From Phragmites australis (lineage: Eukaryota; Streptophyta; Magnoliopsida; Poales; Poaceae), in NCBI RefSeq assembly GCF_958298935.1, contig NC_084940.1, positions 8,338,001-8,402,000 on the forward strand: a stretch of 64,000 nt of DNA, in the 5' to 3' direction. Shown here piece by piece: positions 32,853-44,679 of this stretch. Position 1 is the first letter of the stretch, and each line of letters starts with the position of its first letter. The notes under the pieces were generated by a model. The model did no database searches. It saw only the letters and a program-made list of their open reading frames with translations, and was not told the DNA's origin. The translations under genes and the position numbers were made by a program.

Positions 32853-33471
32853 TCGCTGCTCGGTCATCCGGTTACAGAGAAGCTCACGAAGAACAAACAC
32901 CCCTGTGGAAGGCGCATGTCATTTTAGCCATGCATGGCACGCAACTGGAGAGCCATCTTGACGGCACTGATGCTCCTCCTTCGAAGGAGCTCGACGTCTA
33001 GGAAGATGACAAGATCACCAAGACGCCGAACCCAACATACGCAAGATGGATAGCCTTGGACCAATAAGTCCCTAGCTATTTGCTGTCCTCTTTGTCTTGG
33101 GAGGTCCTCACACAAGTGGTTGCGATGAGAACATCAACACAAGTTTGGAGAGCTATCGAAAATATGTTATCCTCGTAGACGTGTGAGCGGTCAGTGAACA
33201 CGCGCATAGCGTTGGCTACAACACATAAAGCAATATGTTAATTGTTGAATATGTTAGGAAGATGAATGCGCTAGGAGGTGAGATGGCGTCTGTAGGCAAG
33301 CCTTTGGATGACAAAGAGATGGTCTCATGTATCCTCACTGGCCTCAACATTGACTTCAATCCAATCATGTCCGCGATCGTTGCACGCATGGAACTAATCT
33401 CAGTAAGTGAATTGTATGCTCAGTTTCTAAGATTTGAAACTCGGATGGATCTTCTTCAAGGAAGTTCTTAG
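32853..33471 (+). pseudogene. Copia retrotransposon gag remnant
   Basis: The conceptual reading has the UBN2/gag blocks of copia elements: PLWKAHVILAMHGTQLE, LDGTDAPPSKELDV, NPTYARWIALDQ, SYLLSSLSWEVLTQV, STQVWRAIENM. Then, in a second frame from 33235, come YVRKMNALGGEMASVGKPLD, GLNIDFNPIMSAIVARMEL and SVSELYAQFLRFE. There are at least two internal stops (after ELDV and after ALDQ) and a frameshift between ~33175 and 33235. A decayed glycine-rich tail follows to ~33560. It is not functional. Confidence 0.85.
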
Positions 33472-33726
33472 TCATTTGCCAATGCCACATCTCATGGTGG
33501 ATTCAACACTCACGACTGAGGTGGACGTGGGCGAGGATGGGGCAATGAGGTGACTGGGACGCTGTCGGGCACGCGAGGCAAATAACCCTTAGATGGGAAG
33601 GGTCGGGGTGGGAGAAATAGTGACAACAAGTTCATGCAACAATGAGCGACGGTTGTGCGGTAGGGTCACTGCTGAAGATGAGAAGAGGCTGGTGGCGAAC
33701 AACGTAGAAGCAGAAAACAGAAAGAG

Positions 33727-33769
33727 AGGGGGAGGGGGGGGGGGAGAGAGAGAGAGAGAGAGAGAGAGG
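33727..33769 (+). repeat. G-run and (GA)n microsatellite
   Basis: Purine-only tract: a G-rich run followed by about 13 GA units. Confidence 0.95.
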
Positions 33770-33964
33770 TTGAAGCCAACATGTCGTGCATCCGATGGCA
33801 ATCGAACTGCTCTGGAACATTGACTTAAATGATCCTTGATTTCAACCTTAGGAAATTTAGCATCGCCCTAATTATTTGTTGTGCTATTGAACCATGAACA
33901 ACTTTTCCTCCCGCGATTATTCCAAAGATACCCTAACACATGCATTTGCACAATGGTACGGACG

Positions 33965-35122
33965 TAGGGCTAGAAATAAAGCTAGAGGCACGCGAGCTAG
34001 CTTGAGCTCGTCTTGGCTCGTCTTGACTCGACTCGGCTCGGAGGCTAAATGAGTCAAGCCTGAGATGCCTCCCTAGCTCGATGGCCTAACGAGCCGAGCC
34101 CGAGCTGGCTTGCTAGTCGCTCGTTGGCTCGACTACCGACCTAGCCCATCAGCCCACAGGCCACAACAGAGCCCACATAGCAGGCCATAGGCCCACAACT
34201 CAGTAGCCTAGCCTGTCTCCTAGAGAGGCTCAGAGGCAGAGAGAGACGCCGCCTCTCCCACCATCGTCGCCGACTCTCCACTCGCTCGCTGCCGTCATGC
34301 CGCCACGACCCACCGCATCTTCTGTTGAGGTGTCGACCGACCACATCTCCCGTTGAGGGGCCGGAGGCGCCGGCCCATCATGCCGCTGCCTTCTCTCCGC
34401 TCGCCCGCTGCCGCCGCTTCCTCTCCGCTCGCCCGCTACCTCCTCTCCTCCTACTGGCTGCCACCATGCCGCCGCATCTCCCACCGAGGCGTCGACCCGC
34501 TGTGTTGTCGCCTCCTCTCTGCACACTTGCTATAGTTGTCGTGCCGCCCACCCACCGCATCGTCCCCCACCAACCTGCCGTGTCACGGCTACTGCTGTGT
34601 CTCCCACCATGCACCTACCCGCCGTGCCACCGCCTCCTCTTTGCCTACTCACTGTCGCCTCCTCTCCGCTCGCTTAATGTCGCTGCCTCTCCCTGACCCG
34701 CCATGTGCACGTGTCGCCGCATCTCTTGCCTCTCCACCATGCTGCCAGTGTTAGGCCGTTGTGCCGTCGCCTCCTCTTCGCCCGCTCACTACCACCTCCT
34801 CTCCCCGACCCACCATGCACCCGTGCCGCCACATCTCTCGCCTTTCCACCATGCTGCCAGCGCCAGCCCGCCACCTCTCCGAGACTCCGACCGCACTGTT
34901 GTTTTTGTCAACCACCAAGCCTAAGCATCAGCCTCCAGGTCAAATAGCGACTTGGCTCGCAAGCACAACTGAGCTGGCTCAAGCCAGCTACAAGCCCGAG
35001 CCGAGCCCATTTTTCAGCTCGGTTAAATGGTCGAGCTAAGCTTGGCTTGGCTCCTCTAAAGGCAAGCTCGTGCGAGCTGAACTGAGTCGAGCTTGGCTTG
35101 GCTTGGCTCTTTTCCAGCCCTA
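33965..35122. mobile_element. hAT-like non-autonomous element, 1158 bp
   Basis: It begins TAGGGCTAGAAATAAAGCT. The right end read inward is TAGGGCTGGAAAAGAGCC. The flanking 8-mers TACGGACG (33957-33964) and TACAGATG (35123-35130) match at 6 of 8. The outer 150 bp on each side are rich in CTCGAGC/GGCTTGG repeats. The centre (about 34230-34900) is a degenerate array of CCGCCTCCTCTCCGCTCGCC-like units, which open long GC-rich frames on both strands that are not genes. Confidence 0.7.
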
Positions 35123-35130
35123 TACAGATG

Positions 35131-36084
35131 CCAGCTATTGACAAGTCAACAGCTATGTAACACTCGCAACTGCACACGTGTTTCACACCTGTAGAATCAA
35201 TTTAGGATATAGCAATATGAAGAAGTAAAAGAATATAGCATAACAATTTAGAGAGTTGTATTCATGCAATTCATAACATGATCATGTAATTTTAATAGGG
35301 AGGAGGAGACCGTATCGTACAGAGTTGGTTGTTTATAGCAACATTACGAGGAGGATCAAGATAGTTACCGATTTGTAAGGGGATGAAAATAATTATCGTA
35401 TGGTATCTTAGTGTAAAGATAGCGTGAAGGAGACAACCTCTGTGGTAGACGACAGTGGAGGCGACGTGCGAGCGCAGCACACTCTCCAGAATGCCAATGT
35501 TGTATGCAAAGTGTGGAAGATGACACATCCTCTAGAGAAACCCAATATTGTAAGCAAAGTGTGAGAGGTAGCGCGCCTTCTGGAGAAACCCGATGGTGAA
35601 TGCATAGAAGATAAATATTGGGCATCTAGATATAAAAGATAAATAATAGGAGATTAAGTGTATTTTTGGAATGCATGAAAAACCAATATTAGACGTCTAG
35701 ATATGTAAGATAACTAATAGGAGACTAAATATATTTTTAGAAGGAGTAACAGGATCTAACTTTGTACGATGACTGTTTGATCAACTATAGTGAACGATAA
35801 AGATCATCTTATTTATCATAACTCATGTATTTTATAGAAATATACAAGTATAGATGTGTCGTGTGGCTAAAATAAGAGTCAACAACACCTGATTGATCCG
35901 ATCCCAGGCTTCGTATACAGTTTGGTGGTTAATCACAGGTGTAATAAAATATGAGCGAGTTGAAGTAAAAAAAAAAAGAGTCATGGCTGATTCAACCTCG
36001 TGTTTGCACCCCCCCCCCCTAAATGAGCATATTTGTAGCGGGAAGGAGAGCACATCAGCCACTCGACATCAAGCTTAAATGTTA
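35131..36084. other. AT-rich intergenic sequence with a short duplication
   Basis: About 35612-35670 and 35687-35745 are similar copies (ATTGGGCATCTAGATAT / ATTAGACGTCTAGATAT, then AGGAGA(T/C)TAA-TATTTTT). No gene is seen. Confidence 0.45.
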
Positions 36085-36336
36085 CTCCTTTAATTGTAAA
36101 TATAGATCGTATTAGTCTTCTTAATTATTTTTTAAATATAAATTATTCTCGAACTTGTATGTATTTTTTCTCTTTTATTCATTTTTTGCCCCTATTTAAT
36201 AAATATTATCACTGTCACAAATCAATGAGCTATCTTTTTCAATGCAGAATAAATAAATAGTAACAAGATCATTTGATCTAGTTTCTTAATACTTATGCAC
36301 AAATTTAAAATAATCTATATTTACAATCGGAGTGAG
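36085..36336. mobile_element. Stowaway-like MITE, 252 bp
   Basis: TA|CTCCTTTAATTGTAAATATAGAT on the left and ATCTATATTTACAATCGGAGTGAG|TA on the right. This gives ~25-bp inverted ends and the TA target of Tc1/mariner elements. Confidence 0.85.
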
Positions 36337-37048
36337 TATGACGTAACTATTTGTCTTTGAAACACGCGTTAAATTCGTTTTCATGTGGTGATCTTTCTCT
36401 TAGGATGTTGGGAGCTGTAATTGCATATTTTCTTCTTAAATGAATGACACGACGCATGTCCTTGTTTGGAGAATAGATATTTTAACAACACGAATTCCGT
36501 AGTGCTTTTGCCCCGCAAAGGGTCTTTGCAACATATTAAATCTACGGAAAATGGCAACTTCACGAGATGGAAACACACGAGTTATCTCATATATTCATCT
36601 CTCCCACTTAATATATATTAATTTACTAATTCTTTTATTACCTTCAATTTTTCATCTATTTTTCTATACAAATCTAAATATAAATAAATGATCTTGATAA
36701 GTCACAAGATAGTGAAATTTTCATCAACTAAATCTACCAATTATGTTTACACTGGAGAGAGAGTCTCCGCTAATTTATTGTCAATAACAGCAGAGCAAGG
36801 GCCAATTAAACGGCCAGATTACTCAACTAACTTCGTGTTCATTGCAATCATTCCGATATAAATTTACTGACAAAAAACTCATTAATTGGGCGGGTGCATG
36901 CCACGCAAGGGATGCCTACCACATGTAATTGATTCGCAAAAAGATTAGTCAAATCTCGAGAAAAGAAAATTAGGAGGAAGATAGCGGCTAGGACACGAAA
37001 CACATCAACAAAATCAATCAACCTATATCAATTCTAAATAAACTTATA
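36337..37048. other. AT-rich intergenic sequence, no feature recognised
   Basis: No gene or element boundary is visible. Confidence 0.45.
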
Positions 37049-37594
37049 CTCCCTCCCTAGAAAAATATAGGGCGGGCATATATATTTTTTCAGAGCTTAT
37101 GTAGAAATTTATAAGGTGTATATATTTCTCAAAGCACTTTTTAGTCATTTTTCTTTAATATCCTTGCACTAACCGTTAAGCTACTCAGATATTTAATACC
37201 TTTGTTTCTCGTTGTATTACTTAGATATTTAATACATGTCAATTCCAATACATATATCTTGCATGCATACAGGTTCACACAACAAGATAACAAAAACTAT
37301 CCAACTTCCTCTATGGGTGAGAACCTAGCTACTCTAATTTGATATTGTATTAGACGCATATATACTTCTAAGATTTTATAAAAATTTACATCACATCCAC
37401 CTTATACGAGACAACAAAGAGACTCCACGATTAATACATGCATGCATGCAATTGAACTAGTGCCAATTATGTATTAGTGCGTATATGTAATTTGAGTAGA
37501 TGGAAGTATAAATATAAATATTTTGGTAAACTAATTGGATTCCTTAGTTCAGGAGCCTCAGAGAAATACGCCTGGTAAACTTCTACGGAGGGAG
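37049..37594. mobile_element. Stowaway-like MITE, 546 bp
   Basis: The ends are TA|CTCCCTCCCTAGAAAAATATAGG and TTCTACGGAGGGAG|TA, the classic CTCCCTCCGT...ACGGAGGGAG type. It is longer than usual (546 bp), so other sequence may have inserted. A CATGCATGCATGCA tract lies at 37437-37450. Confidence 0.8.
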
Positions 37595-38514
37595 TATTAG
37601 AAGATCAGGGATATCTCTGACAATTGTGCAGGGTTTCAATCTGCGATGCGATCAACCGATCTGAAAACAGCGAAGAACCACCAGCACCGGTGCTCTAACC
37701 ACACCGCTTTATTGCGGGACATCGCACAGCTGCGGCCACGCTCCGTTTCGTTCTCCGTGCCATCAGCCTATAATTCCGCGCCCGCCCACTTGACCGGAGC
37801 AATGAATATTCCGACGGGACTCGCCGTGGCGCGCCGCGCGGCACCGGGCAGTGGCGGGCGATTCTGTACGGTAACGTCGTACGTCGCCTGGTGGCGGCAG
37901 GTTCGTACCCTGCCTCAGGTAAACTGGTGTCTGACTGACTGACTGGGCAGGAGATGTCATGCCAGGATAGTTATTTATTCATCACCAGTTTTCTACTATA
38001 GCATTTTTTATTTTATGTTTTTTACGAAAAATTTATAAATACTTAGAAGTATATAATACTAATAAAATATATCTCATTACGCATCTAATGGCAAGAAGGT
38101 TTTAAATATTTATAAAATTTTCATAAAAACGTAAGGTCAAAAGTAATATAATAAAATTGGTGACAAATAAATAAAAACGGAGGTAGTACAAGTATCAGCA
38201 TGGGAGCAAACTTTGCTGCGGACCAGCCGCTCGCGTGAGAGCCCACAACCGCATTCCCAGCCGCTAGCGACCCCCTCCTCGTGTGCATTCCAACGTGCAT
38301 TGCTGGCCCAAACAGCTCGCGGCGAGACCAAGGAATGCTACATCATCGCTGCGGCCCACATACGCTCGAGGCCTCGAGTAACCCTTCGCGGACCCCCGTC
38401 TGTTGTGTGCGTCGCCACGTGGAGCCGTAAACGGCTGGATGGCTCCACGGATGGACTAGACTGGACGGGACGGTGCGTGCGAACCTCGTGTTTCGTTCAC
38501 CGAGCGTGGCATTA
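37595..38514. other. Intergenic sequence with GC-rich islands
   Basis: 37640-37960 and 38190-38510 are GC-rich, separated by AT-rich sequence. Frames of up to ~100 codons have no recognisable domain. Confidence 0.4.
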
Positions 38515-39060
38515 CTAGATTTTTATATTTTAAATTTAGCAATTTTTATGTCTGTTTGAAAAAATAGCACCAATAGACGTCTATCCCTCTTTCAACCGAC
38601 GACATGTTTATAAAAATATAACATTCTATTGTTCTCAAAATTTAAAACACTATATAAATTGTCATAAAATTTTTTACAAAAATATTATGAATGCTACCAT
38701 CTAGCTCTCACAAAAATTTCAGCTTACAAAGTTACTTGACAACGAGAAAAAAGACCTAAAATGTATCTTTGTTTCTCATTATACAAGTAAATTTTTGAGT
38801 TAAAAATTTTGTGAGAGCTATATGATAGAATTATCTATACCATAATTTGATTTTATAATTTTACATGATTATTTACATAGTGTTTTGAATTTTAAGTGCA
38901 ATGGAATGTTGTATTTTTTTTAACATGTCGTCTATTGAAAGAGCGATGAGCAGGTGGGCAGCTGTGGGCCCTTATAACAGGTGACAGACAATTATAGTTG
39001 CAATTTTTTCAAATAGCTGCCTAAAATTGCTAAATTTGAAAAATAAAAATAAAAACATTA
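38515..39060. mobile_element. Large hairpin-forming inverted repeat, ~546 bp
   Basis: The left half (38515-~38765) and right half (~38770-39060) pair along almost their full length. Matching blocks are AAATTTAGCAATTTT, TTTCAA(C/T)(C/A)GACGACATGTT, AACATTC(T/C)ATTG and TAGCTCTCACAAAA. The turn is near 38765. No clear target duplication was found. The structure suits a foldback/MULE-type MITE and a potential small-RNA precursor. Confidence 0.65.
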
Positions 39061-39111
39061 AAAAAATCCACATTGTGGGGTTGGAATGGACTTTGATGGC
39101 GCCCATCGCGA

Positions 39112-39267
39112 GTTGCTATCCTTCCTTGCTGCTCTTGCAATACTCGGATTGTTGCTATCCTTCCCTGCTGCTCTTGCAATACTCGGATTGTTGCTATCCT
39201 TCCTTGCTGCTCTTGCAATACTCGGATTGTTGCTATCCTTCCCTGCTGCTCTTGCAATACTCGGATT
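39112..39267. repeat. Minisatellite: four 39-bp units
   Basis: Four head-to-tail units begin GTTGCTATCCTTCC at 39112, 39151, 39190 and 39229. Units 1 and 3 have CCTTG where units 2 and 4 have CCCTG, so the array arose as a doubled 78-bp dimer. Because 39 is divisible by three, it opens frames on both strands with a 13-residue repeat. Confidence 0.95.
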
Positions 39268-39884
39268 TCTTCCCTTCCGACCGGCTGCATCAAACCAAAG
39301 ACGCTGTCCCGTGCAGCGGCGCTAACATTCGCAAGTCGCGACCGGCGGCGCGTGGATACAAACAAATTGGCCGGTGCTCATTTCACAGTCACGGGGCTCT
39401 CCCGTTACATCTCGGCGAAGTTGAACTCAGAACGGGACGAAACGGACGCAATTATTTAGGCGCTAGTCAGTGTGCTCCGACGGCGAGGACTGCACGGCGC
39501 CCCGGGCCGGCCTCAGAACGTGCGCACCCAGCGTTTCGAAGTGGGGCGCGCTGGCTTTGCCGGAGAATATCGGATGCACCCTCGTCGTTTGGAGGCCACG
39601 CGCTTTTTGCGCGGGAGATCATTGCTTCATGCCTCGTTAGGGTTCCGATCGCTTCTCTGCGACCCCAGGGTCGGGTAAAGGGGCTTTCGAGAAAGAGTTG
39701 GGGTCGATCTAGTTGCGGTACCTCGCAAGGCTAGTGGTGTTTGCGCAGCAAATGTGGCCTGCATGCTTACTTGTTGAGGTTTGCCCTCAATCATGCTCGA
39801 TCCGTGGTTACAATGTAGCTTTCAAAGAGTGTTTTCTTTTTCCTTGATGCATGGGGATTTGTTATTTAACACTCAAGTGTTTTA
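39268..39884. other. GC-rich intergenic sequence, no gene supported
   Basis: A 235-codon frame (39027-39734) spans the minisatellite and this stretch, but it has no domain or homology I can recognise and biased Arg/Ser/Pro content. Confidence 0.4.
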
Positions 39885-40142
39885 CTCCATCCAATCACAA
39901 ATAAGTGTTGTTTTAATTATCGATATAATCATCAAAACACATATTCGACTACTACTTTTTAGGTGTAATATATTTAGATAATATAGCAAATTTATACAAA
40001 TATGAAAATAATTTTTGAGACAAATCTATATGTATTATTTTTAAATATTCAAACTCAATATAAAAAGTAATTTGTAGCCAAAGTTTAAAAATATTGACCG
40101 TACGCAACCCTAAATAATACTAATTTGTGATTGGAGGGAGAG
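39885..40142. mobile_element. Stowaway-like MITE, 258 bp
   Basis: TA|CTCCATCCAATCACAAAT on the left and ATTTGTGATTGGAGGGAGAG|TA on the right. Confidence 0.8.
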
Positions 40143-42565
40143 TAGAATGGAAAAAAACTATGGTGGAAGTGCAATGAGATCCACTGGGTCAAGATAAGGA
40201 TAGAGAAATTACCCTATTAGGTCCTCTCTAAGTTTCACCTTTTTTCTATTTTGTTTTGACTACTTCACAAGACAGTCGATATTGCTACTTGGCATGTCAC
40301 ACCTGATTTTTAACGAACAAAACTAGGTATAACTTATATGTGCTCACGAAGTTTAACGCATATAAGTATATCATAAGTGAAGATAACAGTACCAATACTT
40401 TAACTTACAACCATTCAACTTTTTTTAAAAAGACTTTAACTACAACTTTATTACCAAAACGATAGCAATCTAAACGACGACAGCAGAACGAAAGCATTGA
40501 TGACCAAGCAACTCCACAGGTATCGACTAGAAGACGCATTTCTAGTACACCAGGTCGTCATCTTGAAAATCTTCAAAGTCTCCCACTGAGCAGTATATGT
40601 ATAGTGGGAGATAGCAAGAGTTAGCATATAGAGTACTTAGCAAGTGTGATAAAATAATAACATGTAGACTTTCAACAAGAATATGCTAACATATGGTATA
40701 TTTACATAAATGTGAGTAAAGAACATTAATGAAATTGGAAAGTATTACCCAAGTGAATGTAACCCGGACAACCTAATAACTATCACCCAAGGCTACCCAC
40801 CTTGCAAAACATAACCATCTAGTATCACTAATACTACTATACCATAACCATAACTATTCCACCACCATATCCAAAACCAACTAATCATGTGAGGATCCAA
40901 GTCTCTCATAACCGTGAGTACGACTGATATATCAGATTTTACTCTCTGCAGAGGTTGCCCAACTTTCCCCATCAACCAGTGAATTCTATATTGTCGTGTT
41001 GCGCAAAACACTTAGCACACGCCAGTGGTGTGCCACTAGGAGATCACTCCATAGCATTACTACTAACTAGAGCCTACTCCAGTATGCATCTGCCCACTAG
41101 ATTTCACCGTTAGGGATTATGAAATACCCTTCCAACCCAGAAGCCCCCTTTTATATTGACCCGACACATACTGGAAAGAACTCTAACTAGTATGCTAAGC
41201 TTTACCCATATCAGCCTCATGGTTGGTATGACACTTCTTGCGTTATCGTTCCACGAACTAATCTTTATTTAGGTTACTTGAGAAAATACTAATTAACAAC
41301 ATAACCATGATCACTATCACCAACATCATTATACTTAAGGCCTAAGGTTCTATGTTGCTAACCATTAACAAATTAACCATCATTGTTTCTTATGTTTATG
41401 AATCTGGTGTAAGACACTTTCCAACATCTTGAAAATATGGCTAAGCACTTCTACCCACAAAAGACATATAACCATAAACCATCTAGGTTCTAAGGGATGA
41501 TAAGGGAAAAACTAAGTCAAACCCTAACATAGGTGACTATCCAGCAGATTAACAGACACTGCATGCGATTTGTAAAACAAAACCATTTAAAAACATAGGT
41601 TCAAGATGATCAAGAACACTTGCGTTCTCCTTGCTGTTGCTCAGTGTACTCTAGCTCCTGGTCTTGACGTTCCTTAAATTGATCCAGGATGTTGACATCT
41701 AATCACACGATTACCAGTAAAGCACACAAACAGAACACACTAAGAATAGAGCACAAAATAAAAGAACAAAAAGACAAAACTTATTTAGAAAGATAGATCT
41801 CTGAAAACAAATCTAACGGTGCAATAATCGCTGAAAAAGGAGCTAAGATGAAAAAGTTATGATGGTTTTACTAAACAGGGTTTCTTTTTGCAAAACTATA
41901 TTAATTATAGAATTATCAGATTTATTTTTATATCGAAAAATGTTGAATTGCTGACCGGGCTTAACACGTCAGCGAGAAGAGTGACATGGCGGCTGAGGTG
42001 GTAGGGTGACATGGCATGGAGGCTGACTGGGATTATGGGCACCACGTGTTGGCTTGCTATTGGCTACCAAAGGGGTAAGTTAAGATCTAATCTAGGCCGC
42101 ACATCTTGGAATGGACAACTCAGAGGGGGTATGAGTGACTAGAGGGGTAAGTATGGTGACTCAGGACGACAGCGACTGTGATGCGGCGGTGCACAACCGG
42201 AAGATCGTCGGGATGGCGCTCTAGTGGGCTAGGAACTTTGGCAAGTGGTGAATCTTAGAGAGAAGAGAGAGGGTATCTCATTTTGGGGCTTACCGCGGAT
42301 GACTTGGCTCTGGAAAGCGGTCGACGATGATGGGGCAGCGGAGGAGCTCGAGAAATCGATGGGGAAGGATCTCCGGTGGCCGGGGAACCAAAGCGACGAT
42401 GGCACGAGCTTCGGTGGTCAACGATAGAGCTCGAAGGCGGTTCGATGGAGGCAAGGCAGCACTAGGGCAGCTCAACGATAGTGTAGATGGAGGCGGCGGT
42501 TATGGCGGCGGTGAGCTCGAGATCTCGATGAGAGGGCTCAGTTTCAATGAGTTTGAGGCGATGGG

Positions 42566-43961
42566 TGTTGGTGACATGGGAACCAGGGGTCCCCGAGTCA
42601 CGAGGCCAGGACATCAAAGTGCCACGTGGCGCCATCCCTCGGGGACTATGTCCCTGAGGTTCGAGAAGTCCAAATTCTGGGAGAGTGCTCGGGGCCATGT
42701 TTTAACAGTGGTCTCTAAGTACCCGAGTTCCCCGAGGACCCGAGAAGGTAGTTCCGGGAGAGGGCGCTCGGGGCCATGAATAGTGGCCCCGAGTACCCGA
42801 GTTCCCCGAGGATCCGAGAAGTGCAAGTTCCAGGAGAGGGCACTCGGGGCTATGAATAGTGGCCCCGAGTACCCGAGTTCCCCGAGGATTCGAGAAGTGC
42901 AAGTTCCGGGAGAGGGTGCTCGGGGCCATGAACAGTGATCCCCGAGTTTCCCGAGGACCGAGAAAAGGCATATCCGAGAGAGGGCGCTCGGGGCTATGAA
43001 CAGTAGTCCCCGAGCACTCAGAGTTCCCCGAGGACTTGAGAAGCCCCTTGCCGGTGGACCCCATAAGGGCTCAGCGGTGAGGTGTCAATTGGTGAGAGGC
43101 CCGATGCTGCATTTAAGAGAGAGCGTGGTCTGTCACTTCCAACCACTCCCTCCACGCCTGCTGTCAGTCCCTGTCACTGCCTGGTAGGGAGGCGTGGGGA
43201 CATTTAATGCGGCGGGTCCCATCGCGCGTTATCCGGCGCACCTCGGGATATCGTCGCAGGGCTCGAGGCATATCGCCTGCCACCCTGCTGTGTCAGGCCT
43301 GCTCTGACCAGGCGGGCACACGGGGTTGCTCAGTGGCTGCCTGGTGGGCCCCCCGCTGCACCCTCTGAAAAGAGGCATGATGATGACAGGACCGGACAGG
43401 GGCGCATTTTCAACCCCCCCCCCCGTAACGTCAAGCTGCAGCCCATGATGGTTGCTTTCCATTTATGATGCCTTGGGACTCGCGCCATCCTTTCTGGGCA
43501 CGCCAAGCCCCCCCCCCCCCCCCCGACGGTATAAAAGGAGTAGGTGCACCCCGACGACAAGGGGAGGAGCCTTACACGGAAGCTTTGAAGGTTAAAGTGA
43601 AGAGATAGAAGACAAGTTCAAGAATATCAACAGGACAAGCTAACGAAGCCGAGCAGAGGCTCACGAAGCCCGAAGCTCTAGACTTAGACAGAAATCCTTG
43701 TAACACAAGAGATCCAGATAAAGGCATTCCCAGAGCATTTATAGCATACATACAGGAGTAGGGTATTACGTTCCGTGCGGCACGAACCTGTCTAAAATCC
43801 CCTGAGCATTTATTTCCTCTAGCATCCGATCATCTGTCCCGCCTGCATCTCCCATATACTCTCATTTAATTCGTGTACGAGGTAGATTCAGAATCATCCC
43901 CCCATCCGAATCTCAAAGGGGGTCCCTCTGGATCCCTGCTTGAGGAGTTCGTCCTCCGATA
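42566..43961 (+). mobile_element. Nested solo LTR, 1396 bp
   Basis: It starts TGTTGGTGACATGGG and ends GTCCTCCGATA, flanked by a perfect 5-bp duplication ATGGG (42561-42565 and 43962-43966). A TATA box TATAAAAGG lies at 43530-43538, after a poly-C tract. The 42690-43040 part is a tandem array of ~75-bp units. It is the same family as 45165-46466, and it inserted into the 2.9-kb LTR. Confidence 0.93.
42690..43045 (+). repeat. ~75-bp tandem repeat array inside the nested LTR
   Basis: Five units begin CTCGGGGC(C/T)ATG near 42690, 42768, 42843, 42918 and 42987, each with CCGAG(T)...TTCCCCGAGGA and a GGGAGAGGG-like end. The last two are shorter and more diverged. Confidence 0.85.
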
Positions 43962-44679
43962 ATGGGGAAAAAGCCGAGGGGCGACTGACAATTATAGGCA
44001 TGGAAAAAGGGGTTCAGGGCGCGCTAGGACTCTAGGGGCGGCGATAGGCTCGTGTCCATCTCGGACTCAGCGGTGGAGGCTCATCCGGCTCAGAGATGAA
44101 GCACGAGAGTGGGGGAGAAGGCAAAAATGGCTAGGGCGTGACTGGGCATGCGGCTGGGTTAGAGAGTTGGCGCGCGCTGGGCTGGGACGGGGGTGTGACC
44201 CAAGCGGGAGGGCGATGGGAGAGGAGGAGGTAGGCCGAACAAGCCGAGAGGGAAGGGAGAGGGGTTGGGCTGGGGAGACATTAGAGTGGGCTGGGTTTAG
44301 GTTAGGTTATGGGTTTAAGCCGGCTAGGGTTTAGATTTTCTATTTCTTTCCCTCTCTATTTCTACTCATTTTGTAAATTCTATTCTAAAGCAATACCAAA
44401 ACAAAAAAGCTGAATAAAAACAAATAAACCCTAAATGCCTATTCCAGCATGAATGCACTTCAAGCAAAATATATCCTTTGTCAAATTGGATTTCATTTAG
44501 AAAAAATAGGTTTTATCCTATTCTATTTGTTTAAACCCTAATTAATTCTAGAAAAATTTTAGGAATTGAGAAATTAAAAATCAGGGTGTTATATGGCATC
44601 TATGGACAAATAAGGGAGCTCTCGAAACTAAATCTTCGAGGGGCCTATCAAAGGTACTGAAGTATATTTTCCTATAAGA

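Larger units (their letters stand above)
40295..44593. mobile_element. Solo LTR (gypsy-type, ~2.9 kb) with a nested solo LTR
   Basis: The element runs from TGTCACACCTGATTTTTAA to TTAAAAATCAGGGTGTTATA, so its ends are ~19-bp inverted repeats of each other. A perfect 5-bp duplication TGGCA flanks it (40290-40294 and 44594-44598). No gag-pol or second LTR is present, which makes it a solo LTR left by intra-element recombination. Subtracting the nested LTR and its duplication leaves about 2898 bp, in the range of long grass Ty3/gypsy LTRs. The family is not assigned. Confidence 0.88.

Noticed and set aside
34230..34910. Several 60-120 codon frames on both strands
   Set aside because: They lie in a degenerate GC-rich repeat array inside a hAT-like element, with Ala/Arg/Pro/Ser-only composition.
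39112..39267. Regular 39-bp repeats, superficially CRISPR-like
   Set aside because: The units are directly abutting with no spacers, and the context is plant nuclear DNA. It is a minisatellite.
39027..39734. 235-codon open frame
   Set aside because: Openness comes from the 39-bp repeat and GC-rich sequence. It has no domain, no splice context and no homology I can recognise.
42327..42779. 150-codon frame crossing the nested LTR boundary
   Set aside because: It spans the junction of two LTRs at 42566, so it cannot be an ancestral gene, and no domain is seen.
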